A DNA stretch of 64,000 nucleotides from Fragilariopsis cylindrus CCMP1102 (taxonomy: Eukaryota; Bacillariophyta; Bacillariophyceae; Bacillariales; Bacillariaceae): assembly GCA_900095095.1 (NCBI GenBank), contig FMBT01000304.1:1-64000 (forward strand). The letters are read 5' to 3'. This document shows positions 45,859 through 56,590 of this stretch, one piece after another. Below the pieces are notes generated by a model that saw only the letters and a program-made list of their open reading frames with translations, ran no database searches and was not told the DNA's origin. Position 1 is the stretch's first letter, and each line of letters starts with the position of its first letter. A program made the translations under genes and the position numbers.

Positions 45859-47223
45859 TGGCAACACTGAATTGTTGATTGGGATCGCAGTAGCAGTAGA
45901 TGATGCAGTACTACTACCAGCAGTACCTGATTCTGTAGTTTTCTTGGCAATAATAATGGAAGGACCAGCAGTAGTAGGAGGATCATCCTCATTATCTGTT
46001 TCTTTATGATTAACTTCTCTTGCGGATATAATACTCATATATATTGCCCATCCGGAGGACATAATTGATGTGGTGATGGGTCTCCAATACGGGGATATAA
46101 TAGAATAACATGTTAAGTCATAGAGTGGCCATATTTTTAAATCATCAATAATAATTTCCATTATATCGGAATTACAAGATTTAAAACAACCTTTAAATAG
46201 TGCCATAAACAAAAGTAAAGATTCATAGGGTTTTGTCAACCATTTTAATCGTATCGAGGATTGATGATTAAATTGATACATGATATATAATGTCACGAAA
46301 CGTCGTATAAACATTGTTAAATAATTCCCGACTGTACTTAATATGGAACACGTGATCCCAACTTTAACTAGTATTTGTTTAATACTTGTTTTACCTGGAT
46401 AATATAATTCCACATTCCCATATACGAATGGCACCACATATCCACTCCACAGTCCACCTAATATTGTCGATATTAATAAACGATTTATATCTAAATGAAT
46501 TAATTTTTGTACAAACAGAATTCCTGTCGTTCTCCTTGTTGTTGGGATTTTTGCTGTTTCTGTCGCTGCTGCTGTTCCTTTTAATTTTGTTGTTTTTATT
46601 ATCGTAATTTCCGATTCTTCATTATCACTTTCAATATCAGTATCACTTTCAGTATCTATATCAGTATCTGTATCGCTATCAATACCAGAGTCAGTAGCAC
46701 TAGCAGTAGCAGAAGAAACGACTGCCGGTACGGTTAACGAGGGTGTTTTTATTTTAACTATTTTCTTTTTGTTTTCTCCTATCTTCTTCGTATTACTACC
46801 AACGGTCGTAGGCGGAGTAGTAGCGGTTGTTGGTGACGGAATTGTTTTTGTTTTTGATGATGGAATTGATGGCATTGTTAACACTTGTGCTGCAATATCA
46901 CCAATAGTAAAGATTGTGGCACCTGAAATAATATTTCTTCGAATTATTGCTTTTGCTGCTGCAGTAGCAGTAGCAGTAGGAACAACAGCAGCATCCGCAA
47001 ACAATATAAACCCACTATTACCACTACCTCCTCTTCGTTCTTCTCGTACTTCTTCTTGTCCTTCACCCGTTATCGATATCGATATCATTGTTGTTATTGT
47101 TGTTGTTGCCATCATGAAAAGAAATACGGACGACACCAACATCCGTATCGTTGTTGTTCTTGACATGATGCTCATCTTTACTATATTCCTGGTTATAATT
47201 TTTCTACTTTCCTCCTTCTTCAT
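45568..47223 (-). CDS. Mpv17/PMP22 family membrane protein
   Basis: 551 residues, single exon. A hydrophobic N-terminal segment (about residues 25-50) could be a targeting or membrane segment. The Mpv17/PMP22 pattern is split: ISGATIFTIGDIAAQVL (about 100), then after a Thr/Ser/Asp-rich insert LDINRLLISTILGGLWSGYVVPFVYG, and the diagnostic end DDLKIWPLYDLTCYSII, SPYWRPITTSIMSSGWAIYMSI. Family members have four membrane helices and sit in the inner mitochondrial membrane or peroxisomes, where some form channels. The location here is not decided by the sequence. The C-terminal 130 residues are a Ser/Asn/Thr tail. The insert between the first and second conserved blocks is unusually long (about 130 residues). 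Confidence 0.85.
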
Positions 47224-47794
47224 CAGTCAGATGATTGATGAGCTTGTACTTGTATTACTTCCATGCAATTAGTGTAAAGTAGTATTATTTGCTCTTGCTT
47301 CCGTGTCTATCGTCCATAATGGTATTGGTGGTGAAACAAGAAGTCCCGCCATGGTAAAGTTCGATCTTGCTTTTTTTTACTACTGTACGACATTTTACTT
47401 AGTATGAGAATTCGAGAAGAATTCTCTTGTTCTTTTCCTCTTCTTTAGGTGGGCTTTTCGATATTCTGACGTGACAGAGACTACGTGACGAGACGTAAAA
47501 ATACGTTACTAGGAAGAAGTAAGCAAACAAACCTTCCTCCGTATAGTAACGTTAGTACATACAGTACTTAGCTAGCAAAATATAGATATTGTTCAGTCGT
47601 GAAAATCTTTTATGCGCACTACCCGCGCAACGACGCGAAATGCCTGACTGACTGGCCCTGCCTTGTGTGTTCCACGAGTTCCCTTTTTTCTTTTTTCAAA
47701 AACTATATTACCGTTATCACAAAAACGCAAGAAAAGCAAAACGAAATAACATACAACACCAGAGGTAAGAGGTGAGAGACTAAGAGTAGCAAAA
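47224..47794. other. Divergent promoter region
   Basis: Lies between the Mpv17-like gene and the MYND gene, which point away from each other. No gene seen. Confidence 0.6.
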
Positions 47795-48601
47795 ATGAAT
47801 GACGACAATGATGATGACAGCATCGATCATACTTCAGACGGATTTCCAATAAAATCAAACTATTATAACGTAGGAAAGGGGTTACTCGACGCAACTCATT
47901 TCGACTTAGCCCTTGATGCATTCAAACGTGGTGCCGAAAGTGATGGATGCGTTCCTTGTATTAAGAATTATTGTATTGGTATGAGTAGAGTAAGAAAACA
48001 AACGATTCATTTAATTCTACCTTGGGCCTTGGAGGGCGCTATTAGGGGGAATCCTTTTTGTATCAATATGCTGTTACATGATTGTTATAAGGGAGACAAA
48101 GTGTATCCTGCTGCGTTAGTAGGATACTGGTCGAAATGGGCCGTAAAGGGTCTATCGTACATATCAGGGGACAGAAAGGAAACCAAGAAAAATTTCGGAA
48201 CTTTTTGTTGCGTCTGTGAGAAAAATCTACCGGAAGATAACGGTGATGTAACTTTAGTAAAATGTGGAAAGTGTGAATATGTTTCATACTGTGGAACAAA
48301 ATGTCAATCGTTTCATTGGAAAGAGCTAAGCCATGCTTGTGAATGTCACCAGTTACAGATCTTGATCAAATATCACAAACCATATGCGATAGAAATTCGA
48401 AATGCAATTAAGAATGGGGAGGATCCAAAATATTTTCCCAAATTACAGAAATTGCGTCGGAAATTAGGGTTATCGAAACCAAAGGAAGATAACGAAAAGT
48501 CCATTCAATTTTTAAGTGATGACAACAACCGGGATATCGGTTTTATCAATGCTAGAAATGATGGTACAGCTCACATAGGATCAACTCCGGAAATGGTGTG
48601 A
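47795..48601 (+). CDS. MYND zinc-finger protein
   Basis: 268 residues. The N-terminal half has short helical repeats like Sel1/TPR (YYNVGKGLLDATHFDLALDAFKRGA; LPWALEGAIRGNPFCINMLLHDCY). Residues about 131-175 form a MYND zinc finger: CCVC, CGKC, YCGTKCQ, HW, H-x3-C-x-C in the right order to bind two zinc ions. The C-terminal region is basic. MYND fingers bind Pro-rich peptides, and such proteins are numerous in diatoms. There is no SET domain, so I do not infer methyltransferase activity. Confidence 0.85.
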   Translation: MNDDNDDDSIDHTSDGFPIKSNYYNVGKGLLDATHFDLALDAFKRGAESDGCVPCIKNYCIGMSRVRKQTIHLILPWALEGAIRGNPFCINMLLHDCYKGDKVYPAALVGYWSKWAVKGLSYISGDRKETKKNFGTFCCVCEKNLPEDNGDVTLVKCGKCEYVSYCGTKCQSFHWKELSHACECHQLQILIKYHKPYAIEIRNAIKNGEDPKYFPKLQKLRRKLGLSKPKEDNEKSIQFLSDDNNRDIGFINARNDGTAHIGSTPEMV

Positions 48602-48705
48602 AGGAAGAAGGGGAAAGAAAAGAGGAGCAAGACTTATACTTGTTGTATACATATTGATTACTTTTAAAAAGTTCTATACTTTCTTCCGTCAATCAAATCA
48701 TCCCA

Positions 48706-48969
48706 ATTGAAAATGCTCTACAAGTAGTATCAGATCTATTACAAAAGTAAAGGCTACCCATAAAGCAACTATTGATGATACTGATAATGATACTAATAAT
48801 GATCTTCTTCTCACGAAGAAAGCGATACAAGATGCACATGATTACATGCTAAGTAGATATGGTCAAGCTTACGTTGACGAACACACTAAAAGGGGTGAAG
48901 TTACTGCGATGGTATGGAAAAATAATCACCATGCAGTGCATGATATTACAGGAACTTTGTTGAGTTAGA
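48706..48969 (+). pseudogene. Orphan C-terminal coding fragment
   Basis: From about 48706 to the stop at 48967-48969 the frame reads like protein (KATHKATIDDTDNDT, KKAIQDAHDYMLSRYGQAY, VTAMVWKNNHHAVHDITG) but has no Met and closes upstream just after the MYND gene. It may be the last exon of an unrecognised transcript or a leftover of a duplicated gene. I do not recognise the family. Confidence 0.45.
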
Positions 48970-49235
48970 ACTAAAAATTTTGCTTAAAAGCCAGTTTGTT
49001 ATGTAAGGGTATAAATTATATGTAAATATGTAATATTGCAATTTTTTCTTCTTTTCTGTGATCTTCATTCTGTTTGGCACTTGTTATGATGTAGTTGTTT
49101 GTTCTTTTCTTCTCCTTTAAGTCCTTCTCTACGATAACTTTCGCTGCTACTACTACTGCTGTTTTGAGTAGGACCATCTAACTTGTCATCATCACAGTCT
49201 CGTTGACGTGATCTTTTTTTCCTTTTTATACTTGC

Positions 49236-49791
49236 TTAACGATATTGACCATGAATAATAATTTGTTTGACGATTTCTTTTTTATCAGTAGTACCAAATG
49301 CTGTTTTTAATTCTTGATGACTTGATGTTTCACCAATATGATTTGAATATATTTCATCAATTGCTAACAGACTTAAATAATTATAATCATTATCATTTAC
49401 TACTTTATTTGGATCTAATAATAATTTGTGAATTGAATCAACTTTTGAATTCCCTTCATCATTGAGAACAATGATATAATGTGTCTTATCAATTTTATAA
49501 CCAAGTTCTTTTGCACCTGTCCCTTCCTTATTTGGTACAATACCAACATCTTATTCCCATGAAAAGATAGCAACATGACATTTTAGAAGAAAGAGGCAAA
49601 GAAGCAGATTAGGAAGAAAGATAGTCAGTAAACGCAGTCGCCGGAAATATCCGTATCATCGTACCGCTATTCCTGTACACACGATTGACGTAGCACTACT
49701 ACTTTTGTCAAAATATGCATTATCGTATCGTCTGTCCCAAGAAAAATCTGTACGAACACATACCTGTTGGATGATTGTTGTTTCTGCTCAT
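49236..49791 (-). CDS. SBDS-domain small protein, copy 1 (two exons)
   Basis: Exon 1 is 49791..49764 (MSRNNNHPT plus one base), the intron 49763..49550 (GTATGT...AATAAG), exon 2 49549..49236, giving 113 residues. The protein carries an SBDS N-terminal-type fold: DKTHYIIVLNDEG, VDSIHKLLLDP, then SSHQELKTAFGTTDKKEIVK and QIII-HG, which lines up with the ISAFGT-DQTEICKQIL-KG block of human SBDS. Its length fits the stand-alone single-domain group (yeast Rtc3-like) rather than full-length SBDS (about 250 residues). SBDS acts in 60S subunit maturation, while Rtc3-like proteins are less understood. It is about 80 per cent identical to copy 2 at 52044-52712 and lies in the same orientation. Confidence 0.8.
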
Positions 49792-50634
49792 CTTTGCTAT
49801 TATTCTTTTAGTATTACTTTTATCTCAGTATAATCAATAAAGTTAGCTTTTACTCTAGCTATTATTAGTACAGTTGTTATAGTTGTTGGGTCGAGAATAA
49901 AGTCGTAATGGTTCTAAGTTTGTGATCACTGCAGGAATATTATCAGCTAATCTTACTATTACAGTAAAAGCATGAAGCATATTGAACGAAGTTCCTTAAT
50001 AGAGAACACGATCGAAATTCACACTCTCTGCTTCCTCCGTGCACCGCAATTTGCGTAGCGGGCTATTGTTTGACAACAAACACGCGCTAAAGCACGCAGA
50101 GTGATTCGAAAAATTTCAAAATCTCATTTTGTTTAAAAATTTCCTGTCGATTGGGTATATTTCACTTGATAAGATATTTAGAATTTACCTCGCGCACTTT
50201 TCTCTCGATCGGCAAGAGAACTTCGCCACTCAGCTCACACGTACTAAAATCATTCATAAGATTTTTATTTTCGTATGTAAATTTTAGGCTTCGCATTTTC
50301 CTTGTTCTTTGAATTTCAATTTGCTTCAACCACACGATTAACGTCAGGCAGTGGTAATAATTTTAATAGGGGTGCGTCACGATCTGCACGTCGCGTTAAA
50401 GTCGTGATACAGATATTTTCCCTATGATGGTCGACTAGAATACACACTACACATCATGTGCATCATGTTCAGATGTTCACAGTAACAAGAGAGCGTTTAC
50501 AATAAAGTTTAAAAGTGAATGAATCAACGTAACAATAATATATTTTAACAGCATATATATATTGATAGCAAAACTCTTTTTTGTTTCACTACATTTACTT
50601 TTATCAGTCAGATTGTAATACGCAATAATCAATC

Positions 50635-51798
50635 ATGGTCACTACCAATACTATCCCCACTCATCCCGAGGGGAAAACTATGAAAGCCGTTTGCTTTTCA
50701 TCCTTTGGTAAAGATCCAAAAAAAGTCTTGGAAGTCAAGACGATCCCCAGACCGTTTATTATTAGCGGAGATGGTGATGATGGTGAGGGAAATGATGGAA
50801 CTACTACTACAACTAAATCTCAACTCCTTCTTATTAAAGTTCATGCGTGCGCATTGAATCCAATTGATAAGATCAGATTGAATGGAGATTTGGCAGCCGT
50901 CAAGCCGGAACAATTCACCGATAACAACGTATTAGGATACGATGTTTCGGGTGTCATTGAAGAAATAACTTCGTCGTCGTCATTATCGCCATCATCGTCG
51001 TCGTCATCATCATTCAAGGTCGGCGATGAAGTCTACGTCCGACTCGCAGGTATGGCATATGGTGCTCTTAGCGAATATGTTGTCTGTAGTGCTACCGAAG
51101 TCGCACTGAAACCAACTTCTATTTCGTTTGCGGAAGCTGCGAGTTTCCCATTGGCAGGATTGACCGCCTATCAGAGTTTGAAACGTGGTGGTGTCAAGGA
51201 GGGATCCAAGGTGTTTATTCCTGGCGGTGCTGGTGGAGTGGGATCGCTCGCCATTCAGATTGCGAAGTCGGTCTTCAAAGCAGGATACGTATGTACTACC
51301 GCATCTCCCGGACAGGGTACCGAATTGTGCCAAGAATTAGGTGCCGATCGGATTATTGATTATCGGAGTGAAGATTTTGAAACCGTGTTGAAAGGAGAAG
51401 ACTTTGACATGGCCTTTGACACTATGCATCAGGGCGACAAAATGGGAACCTTGTTAAAGAAAGGAGGGAAGATTATTTCGATTAGTGGTCCACCATCTAT
51501 CGAAGCGATCGAAGAGGGGATGGGTGGAAGTGTAGGATTTGTGGTGAAGATGTTACTTTTTTTGACTCGCAATCGAAAGGCCGAAAAGGCTGCCGAAAAG
51601 GCGGGAGGATCTTGGGAATATATCTTTATGAAACCCAGTGGTGACGATTTGAAGAAACTTGGTGCCTTTTTAGAACGCGGTGAAATAAAAGCAGTGATTG
51701 ATACCGAAGTCGATGGAATTGATAATTTCATGACCGCTGTCGACAAATTATGGTCGGGACGGTCCAAGGGCAAATGTGTCATCAAAATTATTGTTTAA
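50635..51798 (+). CDS. Quinone oxidoreductase-like MDR protein
   Basis: 387 residues, single exon. It belongs to the medium-chain dehydrogenase/reductase superfamily: the GroES-like N-terminal fold (VHACALNPIDKIRLNG; LGYDVSGVIEE; VGDEVYVRL) and a Rossmann domain with the NADPH-binding loop IPGGAGGVGSLAIQIAK and LGADRIIDYRSEDF. It lacks the cysteine cluster of the zinc-containing alcohol dehydrogenases, so it is the zinc-free quinone-reductase or enone-reductase type. A likely reaction is NADPH-dependent reduction of quinones or reactive enones; the true substrate is unknown. A short Ser run is inserted at about 123-130. No signal peptide is seen, so it is probably cytosolic. Its codon use is more GC-rich than the neighbours. 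Confidence 0.9.
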   Translation: MVTTNTIPTHPEGKTMKAVCFSSFGKDPKKVLEVKTIPRPFIISGDGDDGEGNDGTTTTTKSQLLLIKVHACALNPIDKIRLNGDLAAVKPEQFTDNNVLGYDVSGVIEEITSSSSLSPSSSSSSSFKVGDEVYVRLAGMAYGALSEYVVCSATEVALKPTSISFAEAASFPLAGLTAYQSLKRGGVKEGSKVFIPGGAGGVGSLAIQIAKSVFKAGYVCTTASPGQGTELCQELGADRIIDYRSEDFETVLKGEDFDMAFDTMHQGDKMGTLLKKGGKIISISGPPSIEAIEEGMGGSVGFVVKMLLFLTRNRKAEKAAEKAGGSWEYIFMKPSGDDLKKLGAFLERGEIKAVIDTEVDGIDNFMTAVDKLWSGRSKGKCVIKIIV

Positions 51799-52043
51799 TA
51801 ATGATGATAAAATGCATATTGTATATTAACAGGCGTGCAGTGATGTTATTATTAACTTTTATAATAATGTGATGTGATGTGATGTGATGTAATGTAATGT
51901 GATGTGATGTACTATGGTGCGACTGGAATGTTTTGGACCACATACAACATACAAAAAATTAGAAGTTAAAGAAATTTAAAACACTGTTATAAACCTTATT
52001 TCTATGCTGATGATTCGATTCTGAAATTATTGTATATTTGCTT

Positions 52044-52712
52044 TCAATGATATTGACCATGAATAATAATTTGTTTGACGATTTCTTTTTTATCAGTAGT
52101 ACCAAATGCTGTTTTTAATTCTTGATGACTTGATCTTTCACCAATATGATTAGAATATATTTCATCAATTGCTAATAGACTTAAATAATCATAAGCGGTA
52201 TCATTAACTCCTTTAATATCTGGATCTAATAAGAATTTATGAATTGAATCCACTTTGGAATTCCCTTCATCATTTAACACAATGATATAATGTGTCTTAT
52301 CAATTTTATAATCAAGTTCCTTTGTACCTGTACCACCTTCCTTATTTGGTACAATACCGAAAACTTAGTTTCATTTTTGCAAGTCAATCAATCAAATGAT
52401 ACAACAGTAGAAACGAATAAAGGAGGGCAATATGAACGACATTAGAAGAGAAAGGCGAAAGCAGATTAAGAAGAATTATTGTTGGTTACGTTACGTTAGG
52501 TTACATGACGTCCAGTCAATAAACGTATTCGCCAGAAATATCCGTATCAGCATACAGTACACTGCTATTCCTGTACACGCACACGACGTACTGTAGCACT
52601 ATAATTGTTAAACACAAAAAAAATGGATTATCGTATATCGTCTGTCTCTCAATATAAATCTGTACATATGTACGTACATACCTGTTGGATGAATATGGTT
52701 CCAGCCGCTCAT
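52044..52712 (-). CDS. SBDS-domain small protein, copy 2 (two exons)
   Basis: Exon 1 is 52712..52682 (MSGWNHIHPT plus one base), the intron 52681..52364 (GTATGT...ACTAAG), exon 2 52363..52044, giving 116 residues. Exon 1, intron position and phase match copy 1. The domain reads FGIVPNKEGGTGTKEL, THYIIVLNDEG, IHKFLLDPDIKG, LKTAFGTTDKKEIVKQI and ends IHGQYH. The loop DPDIKGVNDTAYDYLS is longer than in copy 1. The open frames upstream at 52752-53123 are Ser/Val-rich and not part of it. Both copies are free of stops, so both may be functional. Confidence 0.8.
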
Positions 52713-53661
52713 TCTTTGCTATATTATTGTTTTTTTATAGTATTATTATTATTATTTCAGTATTATTATTAATGGGTCGAGAATGAAAAAGTCGTAAAAC
52801 GGTTTTTTTGAATTTGTGATCACTAACTGCAGGAATGTTATGTTGTTGTCAGTCCTACTTACTATTATTAGAGATGAAGTGAGATAATAAGAGATTGAAT
52901 AGGAGAAGCATACCACGACTACTACTACAACTACTACAATAGATGAATAGTGAGTGAGCAGTATACGTGACGCGACGAGTGACTTGAGTGAGTGACTTGA
53001 GTGAGTTGTGGACAAGAGAGAAAGAGAGAAGATAGATAGTAAAGAGAGGGAGAGAGAGACAGTAAAAAGCATGGAAGAATATATTGAATTGAACGAAGTT
53101 CTACTCCTCAATAGAGAGAACACGATCGAAATTCACACTCTCTAAAACCTAGTAAAACCGCTTCTCGTTTTTTTTTGGCTCACACTACAATAAGATTTTT
53201 ATTTTTCGATTTTAGGCTTCGCATTTTCCTGGTTCTTCTGAATGAATTTGTTACTTACAGTCGTGGATCACGTGACAACAAGAATGAATAATGCAGGATT
53301 GTTGTCTCATTTTTTCCTCCGAGAAACTAGTATTTTTTAATCCTTTTCACGCGCTGCGCGCCACCACTCATTTTGTCTACTACTAGCAGAAAAGCACGCT
53401 ACATAGTACGGTAACGTTACGATCGATCCGATCACATGATTACTTGTTCCCGATGAACAAACAATGAGAAGAAATAAAATCAATGATCTAACTTACTGTA
53501 ATAGAAGAATCAATCAAAACACATTCTCGACTACCGGTAGTAGTTATTAACTCCTCGGAATCCCCCATACTAGTAGTATAAGCTAGCAAAGGTAGCTGCT
53601 ATCCACGGTTAGAAGAAAGAATCAATCGAATCAAATTACCTATAATATAATATAGTATAAT
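52713..53661. other. Intergenic, 5' half is the duplicated flank
   Basis: To about 53245 this is the upstream flank of SBDS copy 2, homologous to the flank of copy 1. Beyond that, no gene is seen before the CobW-family start. TAGTATAATATAG repeats lie just upstream of 53662. Confidence 0.6.
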
Positions 53662-55356
53662 ATGGCGAGTAGTAACAATGACTACGATAGCAGTGATGCC
53701 GATGACGATGAAGCCCCTGATTTGATTCTTGTCACTCCGGATTATGATGGTGATAATAACACAGCAGCAGCATCATCGTCAGTAGTCGCAGTAGACACCG
53801 ACACCGCTGACACTGACGCTTCTGTCACTTTCACTTCCACCAATCCGACTTTTACTCCTACTTCTCCTAGCAACAATAATGAGCAAGATAATAATAAAGA
53901 AAAACAAGAACAAGAACAAAAACAGGCGAAACCATGTCCAGTAACAATCCTGACTGGTTTTTTAGGAAGTGGTAAAACAACATTAATCAATTATATCTTA
54001 AAATCACCGGATCATGGAAAACGTATTGCTGTGATTGAAAATGAATTTGGTGGTGGTTCTAGTGGTTCTAGTAGTAGAAACAACGACGAGGAACAAGGAT
54101 TATTATCAGTGGAATCATTAATTGCACGGGATGGTATAAATGATTCTGATGGAAATAATAATAATACATTACAAGATTTAATTGAATTACCGAATGGATG
54201 TATTTGTTGTACCGTCAAAGATACCTTAATTGTAACATTAGAATTATTAATAGCGAAAAAACGAAATGAAATCGATTATATTATCATTGAAGCCTCCGGA
54301 GTAGCAGATCCGGGACCAATTGCTTCTATATTTTGGTTAGATGAAACCTTAGAATCACGATTAAAATTAGATGGTATCATTTGTATGATTGATTGTAAAC
54401 ATATAGTACATCAAATTTCTGATACCGAAGAAGCCTCGAAACAAATTGCTTATGCCGATCGTATTATATTAAATAAAATTGATTTACTTGCTGTTGACGA
54501 AGAAGGCGATAGTATTCAAGATATTGAAACTGAAATACGAAAAATTCATCCAATTGTACCAATATTACATACATCCTATTCCAAAATACCTAATTTAAAT
54601 TGGATACTTGATGCCGATTGTTTTGGTGGTTCCTCACGTATAGAAGAAGTTGAATTAAGTTTGAATGGTGACTCATTATTTTGTACCGATGTGAATGTGA
54701 ATAATAACCAACATCCTCCAACACTACTTCCATACAATATTCCTCTTCAAAATTCCTACAAACATAAACATACATCATCCATATCCACTGTTGCATTTGA
54801 AATGAATGGTTCATTATCTATTAAAAAATTAAATGCATGGTTAGCTGATATATTATGGCCAAATCAAGATGAATCTGATAAGGTATTAACTGCAATGTTA
54901 TATAAAGATGAAAAACCACATGATGATAGTAAACGACCATCACAGCCACAGCTTCATGCCGACGACGACATCGACGACAACAACAATGAGAAAACTACAG
55001 CAGTAGCAGCAGCAACAGCAGCAACAAGAACAACACAACAAATTTTTCGTTTAAAGGGAATTGTTTCAGTTGTTCATTTGAATGATGAAGAAGAAGATAA
55101 TGACGATGATGATGTTGTAGTAGAATCAGGCGGCGGCGACAATAACATTGATACAAAGCGACTTGATGATTTTGATCTTGATCCAAGACGGTATATTGTT
55201 CAGGGTGTATATGATTTATGGGATATTCATCCGGCTAGTGGTCAAGACTTGAATTTTCAACAAGATGAAAAAAGGATTGGAAAAATTATTATTATTGGTA
55301 AACATCTTGAGGAACAAGAACTAAAAGAAGGTTTTCAAGAATGTTTTTGTTTATAA
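53662..55356 (+). CDS. CobW/COG0523 family GTPase (zinc metallochaperone type)
   Basis: 564 residues, single exon. After an acidic disordered leader (about 1-90) comes the G3E GTPase domain: Walker [17 protein letters not shown], the metal-binding motif GCICC (CxCC) after LIELPN, the Walker B-like [13 protein letters not shown], and base recognition by LNKIDLL. The CobW C-terminal domain follows ([44 protein letters not shown]). The family hands zinc or other metals to client enzymes using GTP; eukaryotic ZNG1 activates methionine aminopeptidase. The N-terminus lacks a targeting signal, so a cytosolic ZNG1-like role is likely. Asn/Asp inserts in the GTPase domain and between the domains lengthen it beyond the usual 400 residues. 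Confidence 0.9.
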   Translation: MASSNNDYDSSDADDDEAPDLILVTPDYDGDNNTAAASSSVVAVDTDTADTDASVTFTSTNPTFTPTSPSNNNEQDNNKEKQEQEQKQAKPCPVTILTGFLGSGKTTLINYILKSPDHGKRIAVIENEFGGGSSGSSSRNNDEEQGLLSVESLIARDGINDSDGNNNNTLQDLIELPNGCICCTVKDTLIVTLELLIAKKRNEIDYIIIEASGVADPGPIASIFWLDETLESRLKLDGIICMIDCKHIVHQISDTEEASKQIAYADRIILNKIDLLAVDEEGDSIQDIETEIRKIHPIVPILHTSYSKIPNLNWILDADCFGGSSRIEEVELSLNGDSLFCTDVNVNNNQHPPTLLPYNIPLQNSYKHKHTSSISTVAFEMNGSLSIKKLNAWLADILWPNQDESDKVLTAMLYKDEKPHDDSKRPSQPQLHADDDIDDNNNEKTTAVAAATAATRTTQQIFRLKGIVSVVHLNDEEEDNDDDDVVVESGGGDNNIDTKRLDDFDLDPRRYIVQGVYDLWDIHPASGQDLNFQQDEKRIGKIIIIGKHLEEQELKEGFQECFCL

Positions 55357-55806
55357 AATCAATAAAAATGATAGAATAAATCAACCCCCTGAAACTATTA
55401 AGGATGTCGATTCTAGCTAGCTATTAAATAATACTATAAAATATTGATATATACACATATATTTGAATTTGTAAATCTACTGAAAAAAACTACTGTTCGT
55501 TCCGGCAGAATTTCAAATTCGAAAATAACGAGACAAAACATTTTTGTGATTTTTTCTTTCTTTCTTCATTTAATCATGCCCTCAATTTGGAAATGTACAA
55601 CATGAGAACAAAGGGAATCGTATGGGGTGTTTGACTCACTCGATAGGAACATGAAATTTGCATAATATGTTAAATTTGTGTTGGGTGTTGGGTGTTGGGT
55701 GTAACCATACATATACATACATCATTCATTCATTCCGGAAAGTCCAGAGTAAGTCCAAGTCCCATGCATTCCCATTTATTCATGGCACACTTCCTCATTG
55801 TTTTTT

Positions 55807-55849
55807 TCAGTCATCTTTCTCTTTCTTATTAGGAGAAAAATGTCGTCAT
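55807..55849 (-). promoter_or_regulatory. Candidate SECIS element
   Basis: In the 3' flank of the peroxiredoxin, read on the minus strand, ATGA (55849-55846) is followed by a perfect 10-bp helix, CATTTTTCTC (55842-55833) with GAGAAAGATG (55821-55812), closed by a loop holding AATAAG. TGA (55809-55807) faces the ATGA. ATGA...AA...TGA around such a helix is the eukaryotic SECIS core. The start is 82 bases past the stop. The lower stem is weak and the ATGA-to-AA spacing (15 nt) is slightly long, so this is a candidate. Confidence 0.45.
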
Positions 55850-55930
55850 TCTAGGCTTGAAAAAATTGGAAAGAAAGAAAGAAAAATCAAAAAAAGTCCG
55901 TCCGTCTCAAAAAAGTAACCTTACTTTTTC

Positions 55931-56590
55931 TTACAATTCTTCACCACCACCATCATTCTTATTATTAAATTCAGTAATAGCCATAATCATTGATTCGGCT
56001 AATGTAACATCTGGATAATCATCCCCAGCAGGATCATTATCGGCTTCTGCAATTCTTTTAATTTCCACTTTCCCATTTACAACATATAATGCAAATCGTT
56101 TACAACGTTGTACTAGACCGACCATCTTCGGACCGACCGCTGTTAATTCCATATCTAATGATTCCGTAACTTCACCATATGGGTCACCAAATAAATGAAT
56201 AATGGAATCATCTAGATCTGATTCTAATTCTGATGATAATTGAGAGACACCTTGATTTTCTGCCCATGCACCCATAACAGCACCATCATTGACACAATAA
56301 ATTATCACATCATCGACACCCAACAATTTTAATTCTTGTTCCTTTGCCAAATACCCAGGTACCTGGCGACTCGATCAAGTGGGCGTGAATGCACCGGGTA
56401 ATCCAATCAGTAATACTTTCTTATTTGCAAAACGTTCATCTAGTGATATTTTTGCTGGTGGAAATCCATGATGAAGTGTTAAATCATTTGGGATATTGTC
56501 ACCAACCTCAATAGCAAAAGTAGTAGTGGCAACACAGCAGAGCAATGCTGCTGTTGCTACTAAAAACGAGGACGAGGACGTAATCTTCAT
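55931..56590 (-). CDS. Peroxiredoxin (Prx5/PrxII type), probable selenoprotein
   Basis: 219 residues if the TGA at 56377..56375 is read as selenocysteine (residue 72). The frame is open on both sides of this TGA and continuous. The local sequence is GLPGAFTPT-U-SSRQVPGYL. In the Prx5/PrxII family the motif is P-x3-T-x2-C, and the TGA stands exactly at the peroxidatic Cys. Downstream are VDDVIIYCVND, LFGDPYGEVTESL and RCKRFALYV, with the catalytic Arg, then a normal stop. The N-terminus has a signal peptide ending TTFA|IEVG, so it is secreted or enters an organelle. It reduces hydrogen or alkyl peroxides. A SECIS-like hairpin lies in the 3' flank. The alternative is a nonsense mutation at the one codon that matters most, which is less likely given the intact remainder. 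Confidence 0.88.

Larger units (their letters stand above)
49236..53245. repeat. Segmental duplication flanking the oxidoreductase gene
   Basis: About 49236-50330 and 52044-53245 are diverged copies in direct orientation. Beyond the SBDS-domain genes they share CACGATCGAAATTCACACTC (about 50009 and 53121) and TTAGGCTTCGCATTTTCC (about 50286 and 53212), so the 5' flanks were copied too. The quinone-oxidoreductase-like gene sits between the two copies. Confidence 0.8.

Noticed and set aside
52752-53123. 123-codon minus-strand frame
   Set aside because: Leu/Ser/Val composition from microsatellites, no domain, and it overlaps the duplicated flank of SBDS copy 2.
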